The translations under genes were made by a program, and so were the position numbers. Shown piece after piece: positions 25,650-39,689 of a DNA stretch of 64,000 nucleotides. Origin of the DNA: Doris montereyensis (lineage: Eukaryota > Mollusca > Gastropoda > Nudibranchia > Dorididae); assembly GCA_037039925.1 (NCBI GenBank), contig JAXRKP010000211.1, forward strand, positions 200,001 to 264,000. The letters are read 5' to 3'. The notes beneath the pieces are model-generated. The model was not told the origin of the DNA and made no database searches. It saw only the letters and a list, made by a program, of their open reading frames with translations. Every line of letters begins with the position of its first letter. Positions within the stretch are counted from its first letter, which is position 1.

Positions 25650-26003
25650 TTGAGCATGTCCAAATTCGGTAACAAGAAAGACACCGCTAATTTAAAGTAT
25701 GGCGCTATTGAGATGGTCGTGCGGAACGAAAATACTCCTGCCGTGGATAAAAAAAAAAATCATCCACAAAGAAAACCCCTAACCAACAACACCTCGACTA
25801 TCACTGATTACTGTAGTATGATGAAAACGTCGCGGATGTTATTAATGTATTCTCCCAAACGTCAGAAAATCCTTCCTAAAAAACACACACACACCTCCCT
25901 AGACCTAACAAAATCTACCGAGAAACACGCTCTGTCTTTTGATTATAAAATCCTTCACGTTTACCACGAAGTCAGGACTGAAGTGGCTCAGTACATAATA
26001 TAA
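25650..26003 (+). other. Open reading frame of 117 codons, not recognised
   Basis: Starts MSMSKFGNKKDTANLKYGAI and is not low-complexity, apart from a lysine run. There are no splice sites or domains I can name, and it sits between an (AT)n tract and GC-richer unique sequence. It may be chance or a fragment of a mobile element. Confidence 0.15.
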
Positions 26004-26821
26004 TAATGATATGGCATAACGACGCCAGAGAAAGGCAGACGACGACAGACGTGTACCAGCGTGCCGTACCGTCTCGCACCCAATTTCCTTTCACCAGGCG
26101 ACCGAGCCAGATAGCTCTAACTCGCAGCACTAAGCACCGTCCACCGTGGCCCTAAGCCTATCAGCGGATATAATGAATTCAAGGATACTTAATATACATA
26201 CTATACATACATATTTGCTCAGGCGAGACCATGCATTGGCGAGCACGATACAATTAATCGGGGGTGGGGCAGGTAGTGGTATGGGCGAACCGGAGTGGTA
26301 TCGAGAAGGTAGGGAGAGGATGGGAGGGGAGTGGGGGTGGTGATTCGCGGGTCTTTTAGCGCCAACCAAAGGGCACCGTACAGTATCAATCACACCGTGC
26401 ACTATCATTACTACACACAATGTACACTATCATACACACATCTACACGCAAGACTTCACACACACACACACACGCACAAACACACACACCTACATATTTT
26501 TTATATAAAATCAGGCGCCCTCCTGTTCCAAAGCGGCAATCAAACGGTTCTATATTGATTGATTGGCAATTGAAGAGTGGTATCGACTGTTTCTCTCTCT
26601 CCCTCTCTTACTTCTCTATTTCTCTCGCTGCCAGACTGCCAGTACTGTGGGCACGAGCACCTCGTATCGTATCGCACGCCCCCTTGCGCATGCCGCGCTA
26701 AAAAATCCAGTCCACAGACTCGGGCGACTTTCAATTTCAATGTGTCAACCACCGGAGAAGATTGATCGTCTTTTGAAAATTAACATGCAACACACATAGT
26801 TACGCACACACTGAGAGTCTC

Positions 26822-27540
<719 letters not shown>

Positions 27541-28074
27541 GATAAGTAGAATGAGAAAAATATCGCTTCCATATCTGATTTCTAAAATTCCTTAACTTGA
27601 GGGTGGGAGCGAGAGAAAGGGGAGGTAACACCGATCCTATTTTCATATCAATCACTAGAGTGCGTGCTCTAATGTTATCGTTGGAGGAGCGATTGTGTTT
27701 GTGTATCGATACGATACGCGTGAGAATAGAAAATTAATAATAATGCGCCGATAACGTGGTCTTCGAGAAGGGCAGATAAGAAATACAGAAAGGTGGATAG
27801 TAAAGGCATTAAAAGAGTTATGTTTATCAATTGAAGGGCCAGCCTTAAAACAACATTACGATACGCCATCGACTGTGGCAACAAGTCTCGTAAATACGAC
27901 GCTAACCTTGCTGGGTGAAGTCAATGTAATCACATTGTACATTTCGGATTGGCCATGAACCAAACCACTTCTACATCTACACGACTGAGGCTTTCACAAA
28001 AGGCTTAATTATCTTCTTTTTTTTCTTATCTTTATTATAGCAGCAGCAGTACCAGCGCGGCAGCGGTAGCAGTA

Positions 28075-28123
<49 letters not shown>

Positions 28124-28124
28124 C

Positions 28125-29225
28125 GTACATGTACCACGTGACAATGTTGTTACAATGTGTCTTGTTTGTGAAGTGACAATGATGTTACAATGTGTCTTGT
28201 TTATGACGTAACAATGATATTACAATGTGTCTTGTTTATGACGTTACAATGATATTACAATGTGTCTTGTTTATGACGTGACAATGTGTCTTGTTTATGA
28301 CATAACAATGATGTTACAATGTGTCTTGTTAATGACGTGACAATGTTGTTACAATGTGTCTTGTTTATGACGTGAACGTGTTACTACAATGTGTCGTGTT
28401 TATGACGTGGCATTGTTGTTACATAGTGTCTTGTCTATGACGTGACAATGATCTTACAACGTGTCTTGTTTATGACGTGGCAATGATGTTCCAATGTGTC
28501 TTGTTTATGACGTGGCAATGATGTTGCAATGTGTCTTGTTTATGACGTAACAATGATGTTGTAATGTGTCTTGTTTATGACGTGACAATGACGTGACAAT
28601 GTGTCGTATCTATGACATGACAATGTTGTTACAATGTGTCGTATCTATGACATGACAATGTTGTTACAATGTGTCGTGTTTATGACGTGACAATGTTGTT
28701 ACGATGTGTCGTGTTTATGACGTGACAATGTTGCTACAATGTGTCGTGTTTATGACGTGACAATGACGTTACAATGTGTCATGTTTATGACGTGACAATG
28801 ACGTTACAATGTGTCGTGTTTATGACGTGACAATGACGTTACAACGTGTTTACAATGTGTCGTGTTTATGACGTGACAATGACAATGTGTCGTGTTTATG
28901 ACGTGACAATGTCGTGTTACAATGTGTCTTGTTTGTTGATGTGACAATGTTGCTACAATGTACCGTGTTTATGATGTGACAATGTGTCGTGTTTATGACG
29001 TGACAATGTTGTTACAATGTGTCTTGTTAATGACGTGACAATGTTGTTACAATGTGTCTTGTTTATGACGTGAACGTGTTACTACAATGTGTCGTGTTTA
29101 TGACGTGGCATTGTTGTCACAAAGTGTCTTGTCTATGACGTGACAATGATCTTAGAACGTGTCTTGTTTATGACGTGACAATGATGTTACAATGTGTCTT
29201 GTTTACAGCACGACAATAAAGTCAG
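28125..29225. repeat. 35-bp minisatellite carrying TGACGTGA motifs
   Basis: About 30 units of TTGTTTATGACGTGACAATG + ATGTTACAATGTGTC, several with TGACGTAA or TGACATGA variants. A (TAG)n array lies immediately to the left (28,076-28,122). Confidence 0.9.
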
Positions 29226-29848
29226 GATGAGTCGTGTTCATGACATCCACCAATTCGTCCACGTATACCTACATAATACAAATATATGAATATAATGTAA
29301 TATCATATTATATATATATACAAGCATGCCCGTAAACAATGATGATTTTGATTACTCTTTTACCACTTTTTTTTCAACGATTAAACTACATAATATTAAT
29401 AGGTTACCGGGTGCAGAGTGATGTCACGTACCGGTACAGTATTCGGTACTTAAGTTAGTCGAGCTTTTCATTGCAGATCTAATCGGAAATGAAGGAATGG
29501 GTAAAAATAATGGATCCGGCAAAAAATCTTTGAACTGATTTGAAGTTTGGGAACCCAAAAATAACAATGAAAATGGAGTTTTGGATCAGTGGTTCCTGAG
29601 TTTAGAGCGGTCAAATTTTGAGGGTTATTTATATATATATACATTTCTCCATACACATACCCGCATACACAGGCTATCTCCAACACACTGGTCATGTGGA
29701 CCACATCTACGACATCCAATCTTGCCGTCCCGACAAGTTTAAGTTTAAGTTTAGGTATCAAACCAGGCTTATCAATGTGGCCATAATGGGATAAAAGATA
29801 AGACGTTGCCACTACGCCACTTATCGGAATCCCCTAAGCCCCCCTCCC

Positions 29849-29948
<100 letters not shown>

Positions 29949-30204
29949 CAGAAAAGGTAGAATCGAGAAAGAAGGTGGAGTTCTCATTTAACAGTTCAGA
30001 AAAGAAAAAAATGAAATCCTCCACTCGGAAGAAAAAAGAAAAAAGAAAATATCGCAGCATTCAAGGGGAAAACCTCTGATTATAGGCTTTTTTTTCTTTT
30101 CTTTTGACGACCGACAAGAAAAAATATAATAGACATCAACTCAGATATGTGTGTGTGTGTGTGTGTGTGTGTCTGTGCGTGTGTGTGTGTGTGTGAGTGT
30201 GGTC

Positions 30205-30462
30205 TAGTGGGTGGCCGAGTGGTTAGGCTGTCAGCCTGGAGATCATGAGGTTCCAAATTCGAATCCTATCAATGCTATATAGTGTACGTATTTTCCCACT
30301 CTATTCACGTGCAAATGGGTACAAGCAGTAGCTTGGGAGTAAAAATCTGCGTCAGACTAGCGTCCCGGTCAGGAAGTGGTTATTATCACTTGTTCACTCC
30401 CTACTAATGAAACCGGGATACGCTCCGGCTCTATAAGCCGCAATGGCCTTGAAGGCATTTGT
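30205..30462 (+). mobile_element. tRNA-derived SINE, family A
   Basis: The head GGTGGCCGAGTGGTTAGGCT and the B-box region GGTTCCAAATTCGAATCC are followed by the body CCCACTCTATTCACGTGCAA and ATGGGTAC and the tail GCGTCAGACTAGCGTCCCGG with AAACCGGGATACGCTCCGGC. It shares its order with the copy at 1,452-1,715. Confidence 0.78.
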
Positions 30463-30734
30463 TTTTACAACAGATATGTATAAATAGTTTTATGAATATC
30501 CATTAAGCATTAAAGAGAGTTTTCTCCCTCTCTTCTTTCCCCTTTTCTACCCTCACCGACATGGGCTATTGGTAGGTCCTACTTCTTTCCACTTCCATTT
30601 CCATTTGATAAGAAACGAGCTCAACTTGCCAACGCCAGATACAAATTTAGTGGAAGTAAGGTCCGACGAGAGTCCTGATCTTTTTTCTTTAGGGATACGG
30701 TAGAATGTGGTCGTTTGCCATCGCTATCCACGCT

Positions 30735-30912
30735 GAAGAAGAGGAAAAAGAAGAAGAAGAAGAAGAAGAAGAAGAAGAAGAAGAAGAAGAAGAAGAAGAA
30801 GAAGAAGAAGAAGAAGAAGAAGAAGAGAAGAAGAAGAAGAAGAAGAAGAAGAAGAAGAAGAAGAAGAAGAAGAAAGAAGAAGAAGAAGAAGAAGAAGAAG
30901 AAGAAAAAAAAG
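30735..30912. repeat. (AAG)n microsatellite
   Basis: Homopurine AAG, about 175 bp, with two frame slips. Confidence 0.95.
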
Positions 30913-31304
30913 AATTATACATCCCCCTGGCCAATTTACGACTATGATATCCAATTATCATTGTAAACGAAATTTCTCCTGTGGAAAAGAAAAAAAAACG
31001 AACAAAAAACGGCCGTTGCCCCAATCAACAGGCCGTTCACCAAAAAGCTAGCAAGAGAGGTAATCGGGAGAATGTGACTAGACTTGCACACCAACCAAAC
31101 GACAGTTACGGGAGAGCGGGAATCAGGGGGATTAGCGGATTAGACACAGTTGTTGCAGAAAAACAGGTGTCAATGAGAAACAATGATCTAGATATAGGGC
31201 GAGATCCGCTGGAAGGACGAGCTCATGGAGAGTATGGTGTTGGTGAACCCAACATGAGCCGAAATGGCCGAAAACACACTAAAAGTAATAAATACTCATA
31301 TCCT

Positions 31305-31800
<496 letters not shown>

Positions 31801-32130
31801 TCTATCTCTGCTCATTAGCGGCTTTACCTCATTCCCTTATTTCCCCCTTTTTCTTTTTCCCTTTCTTATATTTTTTTTATTACATATTTACATTTGGTTT
31901 CTATTGTTATGGGTCATCACATGACTGGTCACCTTTTGGTACCATGAAGTGTCACTCATTGACCACTAAATCATTCTTGTATCGTTATTGTGTGACTGAG
32001 GAAGGGCGGTTTTGCCCGAAACTTTTCTGTCTTTGTAACTGTCTCCGTTCTACCTATTAGGCCTTCATATTCAATTTCGTATTTCCTCTCTTCTAGTTAC
32101 CGACCTACTGCAGTACTATTTCTTTTATCA

Positions 32131-32142
32131 TTAGTAGTAGTT

Positions 32143-32207
<65 letters not shown>

Positions 32208-32329
32208 TAGTAGTACTAGTAGTTAGTAGTACTAGTAGTAGTAGTAGTACTAGTAGTAGTAGTAGGAGTAGTACTAGTAGTAGTACTAGTAGTAGTAGTA
32301 CTAGTAGTAGTAGTACTAGTAGAAGCTTC

Positions 32330-32397
<68 letters not shown>

Positions 32398-32423
32398 CAG
32401 CAGCAGTAGTAGCACCAGTAGTA
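32131..32423. repeat. (TAG)n microsatellite, about 290 bp
   Basis: TAG units with TAGTACTAG interruptions. Confidence 0.95.
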
Positions 32424-32559
32424 ATATTTTAGATCGAATGGATTTCAAGCTTTTTTACTTCTGCATATTATAATTAAAGAGAGTGCATCATTATGAGATC
32501 ATCTCCTGTTGTCTTGCCACTTAGAGTAACCATACTTTGTATGTAGGATCTTAAACAAT

Positions 32560-32860
32560 GATTCAACGATCGTTTTCATTAACGGATATTTCTACCAGAA
32601 GTAAGGAAATATGACCGTTCCCATGTCTTTTAGTCGAATTTTCATTCCTCTAAACCGCCATTTTCAAACAATTTTGTAATTAAAAAGTTGGAATAATATT
32701 GTTGACGCCTAAGCCTGTAACCTGAACATCGACTACTGAATCGATCTAATAATTGATATCATCTGAGGTATAACATGCTGGTTATAATTATTAACATTAC
32801 ATTGTTTTCATATCGTAATTTCAGTATTAATATTGATATTAACAAGCGGTAATTGATATT
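32560..32860. mobile_element. Second copy of the 300-bp element found nested in the LINE
   Basis: It aligns by eye, in the same orientation, with 40,835-41,135 over most of its length with substitutions and small gaps. It sits between a (TAG)n array and the 2.7-kb minisatellite. Confidence 0.5.
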
Positions 32861-32889
32861 AATGTTGATGTAATTGGAGAGGTGACAAA

Positions 32890-35640
32890 GTCCGAATAGC
32901 TGTGGCTTTTGGGTAATGGTAAGTATAGTTTGGGGTTTAATGATAGGTATGGCTTTCTGGTAATGGTAGGTATAGTTTTGGGGCTTAATGTTAGGTATGG
33001 CGTTCCAGCAAAGGTAGGTATAGTTTTGGGGTTTAATCTGAGGTGTGGCTTTCGGTAATGGTGGGTATAGGTTTGGGGTTTAATGTTAGGTATGGTTCTG
33101 GTAATGATGGGTATGGCTTTGGGTTTTAATGTTAGGTATGGTTCTGGTAATGATGGGTATGGCTTTGGGTTTTAACGTTAGGCGTGGCCTTCTAGTAATG
33201 GTGGGTATGGCTTTCCTTTGGGTTTTAATGTTAGGTATGGTTCTGGTAATGGTAGGTATGGTTTTGGGTTTTAATGTTAGGTATGGTTCTGGTAATGGTG
33301 GGTATGGCTTTGGGTTTTAATGTTAGGTATGGTTCTAGTAATGGTGGGTATGGCTTTGGGTTTTAATGTTAGGTATGGATTTCTGGTAATGGTGGGTATG
33401 GCTTTGGTATGGCTTTGAGTTTTAATGTTAGGTATGGATTTCTGATAATGGTAGGTATGGCTTTCTGATAATAGTAGGTATAGTTTGGGGGTTTTATGTT
33501 AGGTATGGCTTTCTGGTAATGGTAATGGTTTGGGTTTTAATGTTAGATATGGATTTCTGGTAATGGTGGGTATGGCTTTAGGTTTTAATGTTAGGTATGG
33601 CTTTCTGATAATGGTAGGTAGCTTTGGCTGTTGGGTTTTAATGTTAGATATGGCTTTCTGATAATGGTGGGTATGGCTTTGGGTTTTAATGTTAGGTATG
33701 GTTCTGATAATGGTGGGTATGGCTTTGGGTTTTAATGTTAGGTATGGCTTTCTGATAATGGTAGGTATGGCTTTGGGTTTTAATGTTAGGTATGGCTTTG
33801 GGTTTTAATGTTAGGTATGGCTTTCTGGTTTTAATGTTAGGTATGGATTTCTGATAATGGTAGGTATGGCTTTGGGTTTAAATGTTAGGTATGGCTTTCT
33901 GGTAATGGTAGGTATGGCTTTGGGTTTTAATGTTAGGTATGGATTTCTGATAATGGTAGGTATGGCTTTGGGCTTTAATTTTAGGTATGGCTTTCTGGTA
34001 ATGGTAGGTATGGCTTTTTTCTAGTTAATGGTAGGTATGGCTTTCTGGTAATGGTAGGTTTGGCTTTGGTTTTAATGTTAGGTATGGCTTACTGATAATG
34101 GTAGATATGGCTTTCTGATAATGGTAGGTATGGCTTTGGGTTTTAATGTTAGGTATGGATTTCTGATAATGGTAGGTATGGCTTGGGTTTTAATGTTAGA
34201 TATGGCTTTCTGATAATGGTAGGTATGGCTTTGGGTTTTAATGTTAGGTATGGATTTCTGATAATGGTAGGTATGGATTAGGGCTTTAATGTTAAGCATG
34301 GATTTCTGGTAATGTTGGGTATGGCTTTCTGGTAATGGTAAGTATGGCTTTCTGATAATGATAGGTATGGCTTTGGGTTTTAATGTTAGGTATGGATTTC
34401 TGATAATGGTGGGTATAGTTTTGGGTTTTAATGGTAGGTATGGCTTTCTGATAATGGTAGGTATGGCTTTCTGATAATGTTAGGTTTGGATTTCTGGTAA
34501 CGGTGGGTATAGTTTTGGGTGATAATGTTAGGTATGGCGATCTGATAATGGTGGGTATAGTTTTGGGTGATAATGTTAGGTATGGATTTCTGATAATGGT
34601 GGGTATAGTTTTGGGTGATAATGGTAGGTATGGATTTGGGTTTTGGGTTTTAATGTTAGGTATGGCTTTCTGATAATGGTAGGTATGACTTTGTGTTTTA
34701 ATGTTAGGTTGCTTGCTGGTTATGGTGGGTATGGCTTTGGGTGATAATGTCAGATAATGTTAGGTACCTTTCTGGTTATGGTAGGTATAGCTTTGGGTTT
34801 TAATGTTAGGTGGCTTTCTGGTAATGGTTTCTTTGGTTTTAATGGTGGGTATGGCTTTGGGTTTAAATGTTAGGTATGGTTCTCTGGTAATGGTAGGTAT
34901 GGCTTTGGGTTTTAATGTTAAGTATGGCTTTCTGGTAATGGTAGGTATGACTTTCCGGGAATGGTGGATATACTTTCAGGGTTAAATGTTAGGTATGGCT
35001 TTCTGGTAATGCTAGGTATGGCTTTGGGGTTTCATGTTAGGTATGGCTTTGTGGTAATGGTAGGTATAGTTTTGGGGTTTAATGTTAGGTATGGCTTTGT
35101 GGTAATGAAAAGCATAGTTTTGGGGTTTAATGTTATGGTATGGCTTTGTGGTAATGGTAGGTATAGTTTTGGGTTTCATGTTAGGTATGGCTTTGTGGTA
35201 TTGGTAGGTATAGTTTTGGGGTTTAATGTTAGGTATAGCTTTCTGGTAATGGTAGGCATAGTTTTGGGGTTTAATGTTGTGGTATGGCTTTCTGGTAATG
35301 CTAGGTATGGCTTTGGGGTTTCATGTTAGGTATGGCTTTCTGGTAATGGTAGGTATAGTTTTGGGGTTTAATGCTAGGTATGGCTTTCCGGCAATGGTAG
35401 ACATAGTTTTGGGGTTTAATGTTAGGTATGGCTTTCTGGTAATAGTAGGTATAATTTGGGGATTTAATGTTAGGCATGGCATTGGAGTAATGGTATATAT
35501 GGCTTAAGGGTAATGGTAGTCATGGCTTTAAGGTAATCATGGGTTATGTCTTTGGAATAATGGTAGGTATTGTTTTGAAGTAATGGTAGGTAAAGCTTTA
35601 GGGTAATCATAAGTATGTCTTTTGGATAACGGTAGCTAAG
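32890..35640. repeat. 2.7-kb minisatellite, 48-bp higher-order unit
   Basis: Two alternating half-units, GGTATGGCTTTGGGTTTTAA + TGTTA and GGTATGGCTTTCTGGTAATG + GTA. They occur singly, paired or repeated, which gives a mosaic. The plus strand is poor in C and rich in G and T. It lies in the long intron of the coiled-coil gene. Confidence 0.92.
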
Positions 35641-36239
35641 GTTCTGGGAGTATGACCTGGTATGGCCAGCCTTTGAGGTCAGCGCAGCACCTTGAAATAA
35701 TGATGGCCTACCAAACAGAAAGAGGTCTTAGGGTTTTAGGTCTAGACAAGAGTTGAATAGATTTTAGGTCCATCCAGGGTCAGGTTTTTTTAAGGAGCCG
35801 GGTGAAGAGGAGAGTTCAAATCAGGGTTAAAGTACATGACGAGACTGGAAATGAGAAAGGAGTTTGGTTTCTTGTGTAGTTGAAAGATGAGAAGATGAAA
35901 GCCTGGGCAAAGGCTTCGGCTTGACACTGAGCATTATCGTCTTTGCATCAAGCTCTTCTCTGTCATACATATGCAGTGAGGCCATGGATCTAAAGCGTGA
36001 GTGCCTGTTTATGATTGACAGATTAATCATAAAACTTTGGCTCAAAAGTTTGAGCTACTTTGCATATTCTTCTCTTTTTTCTTTCTTTCCCCAGGGCCAG
36101 TATCCGATCTGAAGATTTTAAAATCTCACTTGGTTTGAAATGAAGACGAAAACAACAGTATAGCCAAGAATTCTTCTAAGTCACATATAATATGAATTTT
36201 TTTTTAATTCTTTCACAGGATCAGAAAACGTTTCCTTAC
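35641..36239. other. Unique intron sequence next to the coiled-coil exon
   Basis: No coding or repeat feature recognised. Confidence 0.4.
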
Positions 36240-36389
36240 CTTTCCAGATACAGAAGATCTTTGAAGTTTGTCTTCTAACGTTAACACTCTCTCATTGGCC
36301 TCTCTCTCCAGTTCTTCAACAGTTTGAACAAGAACTTCATTCTGCTCACTCAAGTCATTGACATACGACTGCAACACTCGGACCCGCAT
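36240..36389 (-). CDS. Internal coiled-coil exon of the same minus-strand gene
   Basis: A 150-nt, phase 0-0 exon. The acceptor TTTGTTTTTCAG precedes ATGCGGGTC, and the donor is AAG followed by GTAAGG. The 50 residues start MRVRVLQSYVNDLSEQNEVL and continue with VEELEREANERV, a hydrophobic heptad pattern typical of a parallel coiled coil. There are no stops and little low-complexity sequence. It follows the exon ending at 38,983 in phase and lies about 2.6 kb downstream of it on the minus strand. The protein could be centrosomal, cytoskeletal or Golgi-associated; the sequence alone does not say which. The exon call is strong, the function is unknown. Confidence 0.8.
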
Positions 36390-37841
36390 CTGAAAAACAA
36401 AACAAGGTATTTAGTCTTCATTTAGTCAGATGACAAGGCAATATTATGTGTCGATGTCAACTAAAAAATCGAGTTCTAAAAATGTAATAAAAAGAATGTT
36501 TCAAACATAGAAAAAGCAAATCTTATCGCACACACAAATGTCATAGCACAACAGAAAATTTCCTTTGATTGTAAAATGCAAAGGTAACTTTTTGAAAAAA
36601 TGAGATAAAATGAGACTACAAGGTGTCATAATCCTTCCAATTGTAACTAATTAATTAATCATTCACGATAAGGACACAGCATGTTTAGTTTGTAAATGTG
36701 CAAGCACTAGTCCTCAGTTCAGCAGATTTGTTCTGAAACACTGTCCATGTAAACACCACATGCATAATTGATACAAAAATCCTCTCCAACATCTTGACAG
36801 CGCTAAACGTGTACAGCGTCTTTTGTCTTAGCTAAATCATCTCTCATGCAATCATGGTGGGAAAACGCGCCAAGCAACGAGTTGAAAGAAAACAATACAA
36901 TGGCATGAATGATTAGATCACAGCACAATTTGTACCACTTAAATTGTTTGTTTTACTGACTCTTTTCTTGAGGACACGGAGTAGTGTGTGAACTTTTTTT
37001 AGGGAACAAATATTCTACTTAGTATCACGTTTAGAAATATGGTCAATGTATAACCAAACGGAAGTCTGTCACTTTCGATTCTAAGTCCTAATCCGATATG
37101 TCACACTATCAATCCGTTCTCATTGTTATTTGAACTACTCATGATAAGTAAACAATCTATTGTCTTGAGTCTTTCATTATGTGAGATTGACTGAAACCTG
37201 AAATGACCAAAAGCCATCTCATACTATCCCATATTTACTACTGTAACTGTATCACTCTCTCCAAAAACCAGACTTTCTTTTTCATTTTTCCCAGACAACC
37301 GAGCCCCAACTTTTTATCTCAGTCATGTCCATCGGATGCAATGGCTATGGAACTCATTCCATATTATCCAGAATTAAAATCATGATACAGTAGTTGTAGG
37401 ATAAACACACGCCCTTTGAGAAAAAGCGTACGTTTATGCATACCCTGTGTTTATTTATGCAAAATCACAGAGAGATAATTTCTATTGATTATGCCCCTTG
37501 ATTATCACGAACATTAGCGTGACAGAGTTCCCCTAGTTCTCAATACGATGTGAAGTCTGTGTTTGTGTTTAGCGACACCTCAGGCGTGAAGTCCATGACC
37601 AGTGCCTTACTGTTGATGACTCGCACGCTTCGGATCGTGTAGGTGGAAGAAAACCGATACTTTTTGTCCTGTTTTTTGTAACAATTGTACACCTTTATAC
37701 TATCCTTTTTTTACGCAATACGGATTTATCGTTTGTGACATTTTGCTACAACAGATACACTTCACAGCTTGTATGACGAGTGAGTGTGCGATAAGTATAG
37801 ATCGATTTGCCCAGAGAAGTAGAGAAAGAGAGAGGGGGGGG

Positions 37842-37922
<81 letters not shown>

Positions 37923-38982
37923 GTAACAACAGCAACCAAAACCTGACCGAAAAGAAAACATTTTTCCCGACAATGATTTTTCCTGTCGCATGTGCCTGCC
38001 CCAAGTCCCATCAGCACTCTAAACCTGTAACCACCCCCCCTCCGATTATTTACAGCCACATAGAGCGCCGTCAAAGTGTTTACGATCCTGATTTTCCCTG
38101 CCCCAATACTAAACTAGAGCAAATGTGTGTCTTTAACGATCGATAATTGCTTCGTGGAATACGGATTGGAATGGGAATGGTAGCTGAGAAATCTTGAACT
38201 CTACTTCAACCTATGTTATTAGAATTATTTTCTCTCCTCTTGTTTCAATGTGCTTCAGTATTATTGCGAAGAAAGCAGTATGCATAGCGGGGATGTGGAA
38301 CCACCATCGTTATACTAGATTTCTAAACTTCCCGTATGGGAAGCCAAAAAAACTCCAGAGATCGTCCTCTCAAAAATTTACAATGTGTCTCATTGTTTCA
38401 TAGTCCCGTAATCAGCTTCAATTTTTTGTAACGGACGGGAAACCGTAAAAATAGGCAGGTCTGAAGAAGACTGACACGTCTGCCCTAGTCCTAGCATTAT
38501 TCGCTACATATATGCGATCTGTTCTCATGATTGTCATGATATTTCTGACAAAAACTCAACAAAAGGCCCGTTTTAAGGCCTCTAATGGATGGGTATGGAG
38601 TTATTTACAGTTGACCATATCTTTACACAGTTGTTATATAAATTTGGATCTAGATCTATTAAAAAAATCAGTCAACAGAGGAGGGTGTGTGGTTATGCAG
38701 AGTGTGCTTTTATGAAGTGTGCATTTTATCCAGCGACTTACCATGATATAGAATATAACATGAATATGACAGAGGTAGAGATGTGAGGATGTCTTTTTAT
38801 GTGTTTTAATGCAGGGAGGTAGATCTAGTAGTATTAGTAGTAGCAGCAACAGCAGCTTTTAGTATCTAGATTCTAGATAGCTAAACTAAGTAGTAAGTTT
38901 ATTTAAGTAGAGCTAGAATCCAGATGCTAGATCAGTAAATCTAGAATCTAGCCAATCTTGATCTCGGGAAAAGTTTACAAAC
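36390..38982 (-). other. Intron between the first two visible coiled-coil exons
   Basis: This 2.6-kb interval has a GTTTGT donor and a TTTTTCAG acceptor on the minus strand. It contains a (GA)n tract at about 37,834-37,919 next to a poly-G run. I found no recognisable exon or mobile-element coding sequence. Confidence 0.5.
37834..37919. repeat. (GA)n microsatellite
   Basis: Pure GA after a short G run. Confidence 0.95.
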
Positions 38983-39235
38983 CTTTGAAGTTTCCTCTCC
39001 AGCTTTATCTGCTTCATCTAGTCTTTTTAATTTGCCTTCATAAAGACCTTTGAATTCTCCTAGAAGATTCTGCATCTGACCCTTCTTTCCACCGCTAGTC
39101 ATGGACTGATTTCCAGAAGGGGGTTTTGGGTTTGAGAATGCCAACATTGCTGCCACTGACGCCAACCCCGTTACTACGTCCCGGATTACCGGACGAATAG
39201 CGTTCGCCAGGCGATCTAGAATACCTCTCAGACAT
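38983..39235 (-). CDS. First coding exon of the coiled-coil gene, with an apparent one-base frame break
   Basis: The ATG at 39,235-39,233 opens a Ser/Gly/Arg-rich N-terminus (MSERYSRSPGERYSSG) that stays open to a TAG about 46 codons on. The downstream half of the exon, in the neighbouring frame, encodes GKKGQMQNLLGEFKGLYEG and a charged helix ending EETSK. It is followed by donor GTTTGT, in phase 0 with the next exon. The exon has 253 nt; removing one base from the A4/C5 run near 39,120-39,130 would give 252 nt and join both halves in one frame. Without that, the in-frame start would be the ATG near 39,141, giving a shorter protein. The S/G-rich head and helical body look like one design, so I favour an assembly insertion. 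No family is recognised. Confidence 0.6.
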
Positions 39236-39689
39236 ATCAACGCTTTAATAATACAATTTTTTATATTCCGTCGTTGTCATATTAGCAATAGTCATTCACA
39301 AACAATATACTCGTAGCTGTCACTGTCAAATGTTTATGTCAGAGTCCGTTTTTTTTGCTTTCCACTGCCATGTTGGATACCGGTGGAGACTTGTGTTTAC
39401 AATCGTTCGTGATTGGTTGGCAAAGTCATGTGATTATTGTTTTCATTTTGGTAGATCGGCTCGGCATTGAGGTAGAATTAAAATGGCGTTTTTTAACAAA
39501 AGAATTATTAACTGAACGTCTTTTTCACTCTTGTCTAAACCTCATTAACGTTTGTGAAGAAAAAAATAGAAATGACTCAAAGTGTAGACGTTAAACGGGC
39601 TATTGCGGATTTTAACAACTTGTTGCTGGGAATAGTCATAAGCCTACTGAAAAACAAACAGATATGAATATAATATTAAATAATAATAT

